From Bacillota bacterium (GTDB lineage Bacteria; Bacillota; Clostridia; Lachnospirales; Lachnospiraceae): DNA of 64,000 bases. The notes under the pieces are model-generated. The model was not told where the DNA came from, did no database searches, and was given only the letters and a program-made list of their open reading frames with translations. The DNA lies in assembly GCA_023441965.1 (NCBI GenBank), contig JAEZNB010000078.1, positions 32,426 to 96,425 on the forward strand, given 5' to 3'. The translations under genes and the position numbers were made by a program. Below are positions 8,651 to 16,929 of the stretch, one piece after another (position 1 is the first letter of the stretch; the number at the start of each line of letters is the position of its first letter).

Positions 8651-9232
8651 ATGGAGAAAGATGTTATCAGAAGGTTCACCTCGGAGAATGCGGTTATCAG
8701 AATGGCAACCCTGGAGGATGCGTCTGCGATTTATCAGATTTATGAGCCCTATATTTTAAACACTGTGTTTACCTTCGAGTATGATCCGGTTCCCTTAGAA
8801 GAGTTTCTAAAGCGGATGGAGACGGTGCTGGAGCACTTTCCCTGGTTGGTCTATGAGAGGGATGGAGTGATCCTGGGCTATGCCTATTGCTCCAGGTTTA
8901 AGGAGAGGGCAGCCTTTGCCTGGGATTGTGAATGCTCTGTCTATATCGATCAGAAGTCGCACAGGCAGGGAATAGCCACAGCTCTCTATGAGGAACTTTT
9001 CGGGCTGGTGAAGGAACAGGGCTATTATATGGTATATGCTTTGATTACCTATCAGCATAACAGCAGTACAGAGCTACATAAGAAATTCGGCTTCAAACAG
9101 GTGGCCATCTATGAAAAGACCGGCTATAAGCATGGTCAATGGTGGGATCTGCTTGTGATGGAGAAAAGACTAAGGGGCCTTGAGGGAGTACCGGTAAGGA
9201 CGAAATCCGTAAAGGAGCTTCCTACACAGTAA
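8651..9232 (+). CDS. GNAT acetyltransferase, phosphinothricin/methionine-sulfoximine acetyltransferase-like
   Basis: A 193-residue cytoplasmic acetyl-CoA-dependent N-acetyltransferase. The N-terminal IRMATLEDASAIYQIYEPY, the NTVFTFEYDPVPLEEF segment and the acetyl-CoA loop (HRQGIATALYEELF), followed by LHKKFGFKQVAIYEKTGYKHGQW, match the PAT-type branch of the GNAT family. Members acetylate phosphinothricin, methionine sulfoximine or other small amines, so the true substrate cannot be fixed from sequence. Stand-alone gene with its own promoter and terminator. Confidence 0.8.
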   Translation: MEKDVIRRFTSENAVIRMATLEDASAIYQIYEPYILNTVFTFEYDPVPLEEFLKRMETVLEHFPWLVYERDGVILGYAYCSRFKERAAFAWDCECSVYIDQKSHRQGIATALYEELFGLVKEQGYYMVYALITYQHNSSTELHKKFGFKQVAIYEKTGYKHGQWWDLLVMEKRLRGLEGVPVRTKSVKELPTQ

Positions 9233-9309
9233 GTTTTATCAGGAAGCTGACTTGCCCTCCTTGGGGAGATAAGCATAAGTCATAAATAAGATTAGCAGCA
9301 GAAAAAATG

Positions 9310-9335
9310 AGAATAGGAAGTTCCTATTCTTCTTT
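9310..9335 (+). terminator. Terminator after the acetyltransferase gene
   Basis: AGAATAG pairs with CTATTCT around a 7-base self-complementary loop and is followed by TCTTTTT. Confidence 0.6.
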
Positions 9336-9731
9336 TTATGCTCGGAAAGCAAGGAAAGGATGAATCGAAATAGCACTGATCCTCCTGTATATTTTCCTTT
9401 CGTTTTGTAGGTTTTACGGAGGTACTGTAATATGCTGAAAAAGGCGGAAGCATAATGTATTTCTATGCGTAATATTAGAAGAATAACAGGATAAAAAATG
9501 GTAAAAACTGGTTGAAAACACCAAAGACTTATTATATAATGCACTTGCTGGGATAATTTGGAAAATCATATTAAGGTAATGTAGAACAAACCATAGAAGC
9601 TTCACACAATATGTTGGGAAGGAAGAGGCTGTTTGATTTTTGTAGAAGAAGGCATATCAGGCAGACAGATGGAATATACAATTCTGTGGCAGTCTTGTAA
9701 AGGCGATATAACAGTTTAGGGGGGGATCTTG
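9336..9731. other. Intergenic stretch with no convincing gene
   Basis: About 400 bases of AT-rich DNA. Minus-strand frames here are hydrophobic and Phe/Leu-rich and run through the terminator, without a good ribosome site. I see no tRNA or clear promoter. The G-rich run just before 9732 serves as the ribosome site of the next gene. Confidence 0.4.
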
Positions 9732-10427
9732 GTGTCTTCTTTACGAAAGCATTGGAAAAGAATTATTCTTCCGGTAATTAGCTTAGGTGCGTTCAGCGCG
9801 ATCACCTTAATCGTTGTGTTTGCAAAAGCCAATGTTCATAGTAATTATGATAATCGTATTCTGACGACGGAGTTTAGCCGACTGTACTTACAACCCGAAT
9901 TGAATGCAAATGAACTTAAGGTCCTTACCGGACTTGGCGCTGATGCACCGGAACTGCTGCTTGCACCGGCTGCAGCGGATAACGTATTTGCACGCCTGTA
10001 CCAGCAGCTGAAAGCATATCTGGGCAGTAAGGGAGTCGAACTGACGAAGGAAGAGGCAGAAGAGGCAACAGAAAGTATAGAAGAGCTGAATCATATCATC
10101 ATGCTGGAGGGCAGGAGAGATCTGAAGCAGATGTCCCTGGATACAAAGGGGATTGCAAGCCATCTGTCCCAGCTGATCTATCAAAGCTGCGGTCTGAAGC
10201 TGTCCTTTGATTTGTTGGGGAATATAGATACGATCTCTACGACCGACGGTGGAATTCTGTATCATCGGCACAGCTCTGATCAGGATGGTTTGCATTTTGA
10301 GGCATTGGCAATTACTTTATCCATCATCAGCCTCTTGCTTTTTGGCTGTACACAGATCGCCAGAAAGCACCAGCTGTTTCATAAGGAAGAGCTGTACGAC
10401 AGCTTTGATGAAGAAAAGTATGCATAA
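9732..10427 (+). CDS. Bitopic membrane protein of unknown function ahead of a sugar transferase
   Basis: About 231 residues. A membrane segment near residues 12-34 (IILPVISLGAFSAITLIVVF) and a second near 195-212 (ALAITLSIISLLLFG) flank an extracytoplasmic region rich in Glu, Leu and Lys that may be helical (the KEEAEEATESIEELNH stretch). I recognise no domain. This topology recalls chain-length (Wzz/polysaccharide co-polymerase) proteins, and the next gene, 20 bases on, is a polyprenyl-phosphate sugar transferase, but the Wzz sequence motifs are missing. I chose the GTG at 9732 because the G-rich ribosome site is too close to the TTG at 9729. Confidence 0.6.
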   Translation: MSSLRKHWKRIILPVISLGAFSAITLIVVFAKANVHSNYDNRILTTEFSRLYLQPELNANELKVLTGLGADAPELLLAPAAADNVFARLYQQLKAYLGSKGVELTKEEAEEATESIEELNHIIMLEGRRDLKQMSLDTKGIASHLSQLIYQSCGLKLSFDLLGNIDTISTTDGGILYHRHSSDQDGLHFEALAITLSIISLLLFGCTQIARKHQLFHKEELYDSFDEEKYA

Positions 10428-10447
10428 ACAGATAGGTAGGGGATTAT

Positions 10448-11869
10448 ATGGATCATACGAATAGAACGTTACCAAATCGTTATCTCATACTGATAGACTT
10501 GCTCAGCATCACCGCGGCCTTCCTGTTGGCATCCTGGATCCGTTTTGGACGCATCCCGAGCTACCTGTTCACAAATAGTATTTATGGCTTCGCCTTTACA
10601 ATTATACTGGCTGCATATGTGGTCGTATATTATTTGTACAATACCTACAGCAGATTCTTTAAGAGGGGCTTCTATGAAGAGTTCCTGGTTGTTGTGAAGC
10701 TAAATGTATTTTTATCGGCGGTTCTGACGGCTATTATGTTTCTTTTTCAGGAAGGGGCAAAGTATTCAAGGTATTTCTTCCTGTGCTTTATTCTCCTGAA
10801 TACCCTGGTCACCTATATGGCGAGGCAATATTATAAGGTATGTCTCCTATCCTTCTATCGGAAGAGCAAGGCAAGCTCCAAGCTAATGGTAATCACGACC
10901 TCCCGGCTGGCTCCGGGCGTACTCGGACGCATCCGTAAGGAAAACGATTGGAACTGTCAGGTGACCTATATCACGGTCCTGGATATGGATATGACGGGGC
11001 AATACATAAGCGGGGTGGAGGTAAAGGCATCCCGGGAGAATATGTTTACCGTAGCCAGAAGAGAGGCAGTGGACTGTGTACTGATTCATCTGCCACAGGA
11101 TTATCCCCATGAAATCAGTCTGGAAAAGATCATTATAGAATTTGAGAAGATGGGAGCAGTCGTAAATCTGAGCATCAATACCTTTGGGCTGAAGCTGCAT
11201 GAGAAGGTGGTAAGGGATATGAACGGTTATAATGTGCTTACTTTCAGCACCAGGCTCTTCAATGAGGAGCAGCTGCAGCTGAAGAGGCTGGTAGATATCG
11301 TTGGCGGACTACTGGGCTGTATCCTGACCTTAGTGCTGACCCTGTTCATAGCACCCCTCATCTTCATCGAATCCCCGGGACCGATCTTCTTCTCCCAGAC
11401 CAGGATCGGCAGAAACGGAAGACGCTTCCGGATCTACAAGTTCCGGTCTATGTACCCCGATGCGGAGCAAAGGCTGGTAGAGCTGATGGATCAGAATGAG
11501 ATCAATGGACTGATGTTCAAGATGACCGATGACCCTAGAGTAACAAAGGTCGGTAAATTCCTACGCAAGACAAGCCTGGATGAATTTCCCCAGTTCTTTA
11601 ATATCCTCAAGGGGGATATGAGCCTGGTAGGGACAAGACCTCCGACAGAGAAGGAATTCCTTCAATATGAAGGCTGGCATAAAAGGAGATTGGCTTTAAA
11701 GTCCGGTCTGACCGGTCTGTGGCAGGTCAGTGGCCGTAGTAATATCTCGGAATTTGAAGAGGTGGTAAAGATGGACCTGGAGTACATAGACAATTGGTCG
11801 CTGAAGCTTGACGTAAAAATTATTCTTAAGACCATCTGGGTAGTGGTGTTTGGCAAAGGAGCCAAGTAA
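10448..11869 (+). CDS. Exopolysaccharide polyprenyl glycosylphosphotransferase (WbaP/CpsE type)
   Basis: A 473-residue membrane enzyme that transfers a sugar phosphate from a nucleotide sugar to undecaprenyl phosphate, the first step of an exopolysaccharide or capsule repeat unit. Four to five N-terminal membrane segments (residues 10-125), a central CoA-binding-like region, one further membrane segment (KRLVDIVGGLLGCILTLVL), then the bacterial sugar transferase domain: SPGPIFFSQTRIGRNGRRF, YKFRSM, DDPRVTKVGKFLRKTSLDEFPQ, GDMSLVGTRPP and GLTGLWQVSGRS. No other polysaccharide gene is adjacent apart from the preceding bitopic protein. It ends in a strong terminator. Confidence 0.92.
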   Translation: MDHTNRTLPNRYLILIDLLSITAAFLLASWIRFGRIPSYLFTNSIYGFAFTIILAAYVVVYYLYNTYSRFFKRGFYEEFLVVVKLNVFLSAVLTAIMFLFQEGAKYSRYFFLCFILLNTLVTYMARQYYKVCLLSFYRKSKASSKLMVITTSRLAPGVLGRIRKENDWNCQVTYITVLDMDMTGQYISGVEVKASRENMFTVARREAVDCVLIHLPQDYPHEISLEKIIIEFEKMGAVVNLSINTFGLKLHEKVVRDMNGYNVLTFSTRLFNEEQLQLKRLVDIVGGLLGCILTLVLTLFIAPLIFIESPGPIFFSQTRIGRNGRRFRIYKFRSMYPDAEQRLVELMDQNEINGLMFKMTDDPRVTKVGKFLRKTSLDEFPQFFNILKGDMSLVGTRPPTEKEFLQYEGWHKRRLALKSGLTGLWQVSGRSNISEFEEVVKMDLEYIDNWSLKLDVKIILKTIWVVVFGKGAK

Positions 11870-11961
11870 GGTTACTGTCACTGTGTAAAAACTTTGTCAG
11901 ATTATAGTTGACAAAGAGAGCTTATTCCTTTATATTATAAAAAAAAGAACTACCCCCAAGA

Positions 11962-11991
11962 AGCGATAGGGCAAAACCTATCGCTTTTTTT
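11962..11991 (+). terminator. Terminator after the sugar transferase
   Basis: A perfect 9-bp stem AGCGATAGG / CCTATCGCT followed by seven T residues. Confidence 0.9.
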
Positions 11992-12051
11992 GATTTATTC
12001 AGCTTAAGCAGCCTTACAGGCACGATGGGGGATAAGGAAGGAGCAATGCAT

Positions 12052-13575
12052 ATGAGAAAGCACAGATTGAATACGGATACGGAAGTGAATCTCTATATCC
12101 GGGAGGTTCAAAAGGTGAAAGACATCATCAGCAGAATGACTCAGGGGGATTTGGAGCATAGGCTGGAGGAGGAAGAGTTCGGAGTACTGGGGGACCTGGC
12201 AGGGGATATTAACGGAATCGGTTCCATCCTGAACGATTATGTGAATGAGATTTCCCATGTATTATCCCATCTTTCTGCAGGTAATATGGCAGTTGCTTTT
12301 TCGGAGGAGATTCAGTTTCGGGGAGATTTTCTGCCTGTGAAAAATGCCCTTCATAAGATAAAGCATTCGCTGAATCGGTCCTTTCAGGAGATACACCAGT
12401 TATCCCGTGACATTGATCAGATGACCGGGAGGGTGGAAAACGGCTCCTCCATGATTGCACAGGATTCCATCAAGCAGAAGGAGCTGATCCGCGACCTTAC
12501 CGATACAATCAGCGATATAGCAGGTCAGACGGATGCAAATGCCGCAGATGCTTCAGAGGTTGCAAAAAATGCTGCAGATATCAGAAGAGAAACGGAGACC
12601 GGAAGAGAGTATATGGATCAAATGATGGTATCAATTCAGAGGGTTACGGAATCCTCTAAGGACATCTCATCGATTATTGAGATTTTGAAGGGCCTGGCGC
12701 GGCAGACCAAGCTCCTGTCCCTGAATGCAGCTATTGAAGCGGCCAGAGCCGGTGAAGAAGGAAGAGGCTTTTCTGTCGTGGCGGAGGAGGTTGGGCTTCT
12801 GGCCTCAAAAAGTGAGCTTGCCGTCCGCCAGACAACAGACCTGATCAATAACAGCATCATGAGCAGCAAAGTCTGCGCCGAGGTAGCAGGCAGGACCGCA
12901 AAGAGCTTCGCTTCCATCCAGACCTCCATCGAGACCCTTGCCGGACTCTGCGGGAATATTGCGGTGAGCTGTACGGATCAGGCACATAAAATCAATATGA
13001 CCAGCTCCATCATATCCAATATTTATGAGGTATCGCAAAGCTATTCCTCTTATGCACAGGCGAACAAGAGTGATGCCTTAAGTCTGACGGAATTATCCGG
13101 CAGACTAAGGGAGGTTTTGAAGAGATATCATCTGTCGGATCAGGCGGAGGACTCCAGGAACAGGGAGATCAGTAAGGACCTGACCAAACCCCTGATGGAT
13201 TACTTGGCCGATCTTTTAAGGCAGACCGGTTCTATTGAGGAAATGAACCTTGTCCTGGAGAGGGAAATCATGGATCGGCGGGATGTGGAATGTATGTATG
13301 TGATCGGAGAAGACGGAAGGCAGATTACAAAGACGATTCTAAATCCGGAAATCATCATGGAACAGGATGAAAACTTCAAGCCGGCCCTGCCCGGGGATTA
13401 TCACGGGGACAAGAAGTATTTCAGGCAGGCGGTAAAGCATCCGGAAGACCTTTATTGCTCCCGCGAGTATATCTCCACTGCCACAGGAGGTCTGTGCAGA
13501 ACCTTGTCCTTCCTGTGCCGGGGATCGGAGGATAGGTCCTTTGTCATCTGTATCGACCTGATCTGCAGTTTTTAG
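12052..13575 (+). CDS. Soluble methyl-accepting chemotaxis protein with a C-terminal Cache-like domain
   Basis: About 507 residues with no membrane segment or signal peptide. Residues 1-120 hold HAMP-like helical repeats (SRMTQGDLEHRL; HLSAGNMAVAF). The signalling hairpin tip is at about 215-250 (QTKLLSLNAAIEAARAGEE, GRGFSVVAEEV). After residue 365 comes a domain whose motifs YFRQA, REYISTATGG and FVICIDLI resemble a single Cache/PDC sensor, which normally sits outside the cell before the first membrane span. The ATG at 12052 is 8 bases from GGAAGGAG; ATGs at 12025 and 12046 fit less well. Solitary gene. Confidence 0.85.
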   Translation: MRKHRLNTDTEVNLYIREVQKVKDIISRMTQGDLEHRLEEEEFGVLGDLAGDINGIGSILNDYVNEISHVLSHLSAGNMAVAFSEEIQFRGDFLPVKNALHKIKHSLNRSFQEIHQLSRDIDQMTGRVENGSSMIAQDSIKQKELIRDLTDTISDIAGQTDANAADASEVAKNAADIRRETETGREYMDQMMVSIQRVTESSKDISSIIEILKGLARQTKLLSLNAAIEAARAGEEGRGFSVVAEEVGLLASKSELAVRQTTDLINNSIMSSKVCAEVAGRTAKSFASIQTSIETLAGLCGNIAVSCTDQAHKINMTSSIISNIYEVSQSYSSYAQANKSDALSLTELSGRLREVLKRYHLSDQAEDSRNREISKDLTKPLMDYLADLLRQTGSIEEMNLVLEREIMDRRDVECMYVIGEDGRQITKTILNPEIIMEQDENFKPALPGDYHGDKKYFRQAVKHPEDLYCSREYISTATGGLCRTLSFLCRGSEDRSFVICIDLICSF

Positions 13576-13587
13576 GTAAATAAAGCC

Positions 13588-13616
13588 TTTAAATTAGCTC
13601 CTATCTTTGTTATAAT
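13588..13616 (+). promoter_or_regulatory. Promoter of the first LacI-type gene
   Basis: A perfect TATAAT at 13611-13616; the -35 (TTTAAA, 13588-13593) is weak at 17-base spacing. Confidence 0.45.
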
Positions 13617-13650
13617 AGCTTAATAAGAGTTCTTACGAAGGGATGAAACC

Positions 13651-14685
13651 ATGGGCAAGAATATTACGATGAAGGACGTTGCGATGCAACTGGGAGTCAG
13701 CACGGTAACTGTGTCCAAGGCACTTTCCAACCGGGAGGGCGTCAGTGAGGCAGTCCGTACCATGATAAAGCAGAAAGCGGATGAGATGGGCTATCGTTAC
13801 AATACTATGGCGAAGAGTATGAAGGATGGAATGAACTATAATATCGGCATCCTTGTGGCAGAGCAGTTCATGCATGAGAGTGCCTTCTATTCCAAGATGT
13901 ATCAGCAGCTGATGAAGGATCTCATGGCTCTTCAGTTCTTCGGAATTCTGGAGGTAATCTCCGAAGAAGCCGAAAAGAACGGTATCCTGCCCCATGTACT
14001 TCAGAATAATAAGGTAGATGGCCTCATCCTCCTGGGTCAGATGCGCAGGAGCTACCTGGAACGGATTGAAGCAGCAGGCTTACCTTTTATTTTTCTTGAT
14101 TTTAATGACGACCATTTCCAAGTGGACACCATAGTAAGCGACTCCTTCTACGGAGCCTACGAGCTTACAAATTACCTGATTTCCCTGGGACATACAAGGA
14201 TTGGCTTTGTAGGAACCATCAATGCTACCGGCAGTATTATGGATCGCTATATCGGATATTATAAAGCTCTGCTAAAGAATGGAATTCGGGTCAGAGAGGA
14301 GTGGATTCTCAAGGACAGGGATGAGGACGGAAGCTTTGTGGATTTTGTCCTGCCCGCTAATATGCCGACTGCCTTTGTCTGTAATTGTGATGAGGTTGCC
14401 TATTATTTTATTCAGGAGCTGAAGCGGTCCGGATACAGGGTTCCGGAGGATATCTCTGTGGTCGGCTATGATAATTACATCCATGCGACCTTAAGCAGTC
14501 CTCAGATTACTACGGTGGAAGTGGATGTGGAGGTTATGTCCGAGAGTGCGGTAAATTCCATTATAAAGCGCATTAAGAATACCCATCAGGAATGCGGACG
14601 GAAGGTCATCAGCGGACGAATCGTCCTCCGGGATTCCGCTGGGCCGGCTCCACGGAATATTACCGGCAAAGGCATTGACAAATAA
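13651..14685 (+). CDS. LacI-family transcriptional regulator (first)
   Basis: A 344-residue sugar-responsive DNA-binding protein. The N-terminal helix-turn-helix ITMKDVAMQLGVSTVTVSKALSN and hinge region are followed by a periplasmic-binding-like effector domain (NIGILVAEQF at 63; VDGLILLGQM; GHTRIGFVGTI; ISVVGYDNY; QITTVEVDVE). It heads the mannan gene block, 100 bases before manA, and a CG-centred palindrome typical of LacI operators lies in that gap. It is likely the local repressor, with a manno-oligosaccharide or sugar phosphate as effector (inference). Confidence 0.9.
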   Translation: MGKNITMKDVAMQLGVSTVTVSKALSNREGVSEAVRTMIKQKADEMGYRYNTMAKSMKDGMNYNIGILVAEQFMHESAFYSKMYQQLMKDLMALQFFGILEVISEEAEKNGILPHVLQNNKVDGLILLGQMRRSYLERIEAAGLPFIFLDFNDDHFQVDTIVSDSFYGAYELTNYLISLGHTRIGFVGTINATGSIMDRYIGYYKALLKNGIRVREEWILKDRDEDGSFVDFVLPANMPTAFVCNCDEVAYYFIQELKRSGYRVPEDISVVGYDNYIHATLSSPQITTVEVDVEVMSESAVNSIIKRIKNTHQECGRKVISGRIVLRDSAGPAPRNITGKGIDK

Positions 14686-14711
14686 GAAGACTTTGATTAG
14701 AATTAAATAAA

Positions 14712-14723
14712 GTTATCGATAAC
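14712..14723. promoter_or_regulatory. LacI-type operator candidate upstream of manA
   Basis: A perfect 12-bp palindrome GTTATCGATAAC with a central CG, the layout bound by LacI-family proteins, located just after a LacI gene and 62 bases before manA. Confidence 0.5.
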
Positions 14724-14724
14724 C

Positions 14725-14754
14725 TTAATGTCTCGGATAAAACCGGGACATTAA
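14725..14754 (+). terminator. Hairpin between lacI and manA
   Basis: A 12-base stem with one G-U pair (14725-14736 with 14743-14754) and a 6-base loop, without a T-run. It could be a weak terminator or leader structure. Confidence 0.45.
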
Positions 14755-14785
14755 TCATGGGGATGAGATGCATAAGGAGGACGGA

Positions 14786-15730
14786 ATGAAAGAGATTATA
14801 TTCCTGGAACCGGTATTCAAGACGATGATATGGGGAGGAAACCGCCTTCGGAGGGAGTTCGGCTATTCCATACCGGATAATCATACGGGAGAATGCTGGG
14901 CTATCAGTGCTCACCCAAACGGTGACTGCAGAATCAGAAGCGGAGCTTATGAGGGAAGAACCTTAAGCTGGCTATGGAAGAATCATAGGGAGCTATTTGG
15001 GAATCTAGGCGGAGAGGTCTTTCCTCTGCTGGTAAAAATCATAGATGCCAAGGAGGACTTAAGTATCCAGGTCCATCCCGACGATGTCTATGCGAAGGAG
15101 AAGGAGGGCGGAGCCCTGGGAAAGACCGAGTGCTGGTATATCTTGGATTGCCCTGAGCAGGGGACCCTGGTTCTGGGACATAATGCCGGGGATCAGGAGG
15201 AGCTGAAAACGCTGATCACAGAGAAGCGGTGGAAGGAGCTCATTCGTCTGAAGCCGATCAAAAAGGGCGATTTTCTGCAGATCGAGCCCGGTACGGTCCA
15301 TGCGATCAAGGCCGGTACCATGCTGCTGGAAACCCAGCAGAGCAGTGATATCACCTATCGGCTCTATGATTATGACCGGCTGGAGCATGGGAAGCCCAGG
15401 CAGCTGCACCTGCCCCAAAGTATGGAGGTCATCCGTTGTCCCCATGTGGATCCGCAGGTGGATGCTAAGGTTACAGACTATGGAGACTGCAGGGAGGAAG
15501 AGTTGATCCGCTGCAGCTACTATACGGTAACGAAGCTTACCCTTCAGGGGAAACAGGAGTTAAAACAGGTTCATAGCTTTCTGAATGTCAGTGTGATTCA
15601 GGGAGGGGGTACCATTGATGGTATCCCGATCAGAAAAGGAGATCATTTCATTCTGCCTTCAGGCTATGGTATCTACCTGCTTGAAGGGGAGCTGGAGCTG
15701 ATCGAATCCTATGTAACCATGAATGAATAA
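14786..15730 (+). CDS. manA: Mannose-6-phosphate isomerase, class I
   Basis: Interconverts mannose 6-phosphate and fructose 6-phosphate, linking mannan-derived mannose to glycolysis. It is 314 residues, the short Firmicutes form. The zinc ligands of the family are visible: Gln95 and His97 in SIQVHPDD, Glu115 in GKTECWY and His172 in GTVHAIKAG. LLETQQSSDITYRLYDYDR is also characteristic. The ATG at 14786 follows AGGAGG by 5 bases; an upstream in-frame ATG at 14768 precedes that ribosome site and is rejected. Followed by the epimerase after 22 bases. Confidence 0.93.
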   Translation: MKEIIFLEPVFKTMIWGGNRLRREFGYSIPDNHTGECWAISAHPNGDCRIRSGAYEGRTLSWLWKNHRELFGNLGGEVFPLLVKIIDAKEDLSIQVHPDDVYAKEKEGGALGKTECWYILDCPEQGTLVLGHNAGDQEELKTLITEKRWKELIRLKPIKKGDFLQIEPGTVHAIKAGTMLLETQQSSDITYRLYDYDRLEHGKPRQLHLPQSMEVIRCPHVDPQVDAKVTDYGDCREEELIRCSYYTVTKLTLQGKQELKQVHSFLNVSVIQGGGTIDGIPIRKGDHFILPSGYGIYLLEGELELIESYVTMNE

Positions 15731-15752
15731 ATGATGGCGGGAGGTCATTACA

Positions 15753-16919
15753 TTGCGTGAAGCAGAGATAAGGCGACATCTGGTACAGAACATCATCCCT
15801 TTTTGGAAGGGAATGAAGGATAACAGCCTGGGCGGTTATTATGGTGAGATGGATTTCCACCTGAAGCTGAATAAGAACGCAGCCAAGGGTGCGATCCTGA
15901 ACAGCAGGATCCTCTGGTTTTTTTCCAATGCCTATGCAATCACAACAGATGCAGACTGTCTCCGGCATGCGGACCATGCCTACGAGTTCTTAAAGGAGGC
16001 CTTTTATGACAAGGAGTATGGAGGCTTATATTGGTCCGTTACCTGTGATGGACAGCCTCTGGACACGACCAAGCATACCTATAACCAAGCATTTGCCATC
16101 TATGGTCTTGCATCCTATTATGCAGTATCGGAGAATGAGGAGGCCCTGAAGCTGGCTTATGAGCTGGTAGACCTGATCGAAAGCAGATGCCGTGATGCAG
16201 GGGGCTATCTGGAGGCCTTCGACCGCTCCTTTCAACCGGTATCCAATGAGAAGCTGTCAGAGAACGGTGTTCTGGCAGAAAGGACCATGAATACCCTGCT
16301 CCATATTTTTGAAGCCTATACTGAGCTCTACCGGGTGGACGGAAACGAACGGATCGCTGATTGGATGAAGCAGATTCTGGATATCTTTGCTACCAAGATC
16401 TATAATCCCAAGAAAAGGAGATTGGAGGTCTTCTTTGACCGGGATATGAATACCCTGATCGATCTGAACTCCTATGGACATGATATTGAAGCAGCCTGGC
16501 TTTTGGATCGGGGCTGTGAGCTGCTGGCCAATGATGTATACAGAGCAAAGATCTCAACCATCACGAAGAACCTGACGGCACGGATTCTGGAGATCGCATA
16601 TGACGGAACCTCTCTCTTCAATGAGTGCTGTAAGGGAGAGCTGGATACCAGAAAGGTCTGGTGGGTCCAGGCGGAAGCCATTGTCGGTTTTCTGAATGGC
16701 TACCAGAAGACCGGCGGTATCAAATTCAAATACGCTGCCTGCAATACCTGGGATTTTATCAAGAACTACATATTGGACAAAAGACCGGGCTCTGAGTGGC
16801 TCAATGAAGTGGATCGCTATGGCAAGCCTTTTCCGAAGGAAATCGCAGGACTTTGGAAATGCCCTTATCATAATGGGCGGATGTGTATTGAAGTTATCAA
16901 AAGAAATGTGTACTTCTAA
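15753..16919 (+). CDS. Cellobiose 2-epimerase (AGE family), probable mannobiose epimerase
   Basis: A 388-residue (alpha/alpha)6-barrel enzyme that epimerises the reducing-end sugar of beta-1,4 disaccharides at C2. Family signs: GGYYGEMDF, KGAILNSRILWFFSNAY, YGLYWSVTCDG and the C-terminal WKCPYHNGRMC with a catalytic-site His. Followed 10 bases later by a mannosylglucose phosphorylase, it would convert beta-1,4-mannobiose to mannosylglucose, as in known mannan pathways of Ruminococcus albus and Roseburia (established pathway; assignment here inferred from neighbours). The TTG start has GGGAGGT 7 bases upstream. Confidence 0.9.
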   Translation: MREAEIRRHLVQNIIPFWKGMKDNSLGGYYGEMDFHLKLNKNAAKGAILNSRILWFFSNAYAITTDADCLRHADHAYEFLKEAFYDKEYGGLYWSVTCDGQPLDTTKHTYNQAFAIYGLASYYAVSENEEALKLAYELVDLIESRCRDAGGYLEAFDRSFQPVSNEKLSENGVLAERTMNTLLHIFEAYTELYRVDGNERIADWMKQILDIFATKIYNPKKRRLEVFFDRDMNTLIDLNSYGHDIEAAWLLDRGCELLANDVYRAKISTITKNLTARILEIAYDGTSLFNECCKGELDTRKVWWVQAEAIVGFLNGYQKTGGIKFKYAACNTWDFIKNYILDKRPGSEWLNEVDRYGKPFPKEIAGLWKCPYHNGRMCIEVIKRNVYF

Positions 16920-16929
16920 AGGAGGAGCC

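Noticed and set aside
9239..9544. Minus-strand 101-codon hydrophobic frame after the acetyltransferase
   Set aside because: It runs through the terminator hairpin at 9310-9335, lacks a ribosome site and has AT-rich random composition.
11945..11991. Possible cyclic-di-GMP riboswitch because of a GGGCAAAACC string
   Set aside because: The string is only the loop and stem of a simple terminator; the rest of the riboswitch core is absent.
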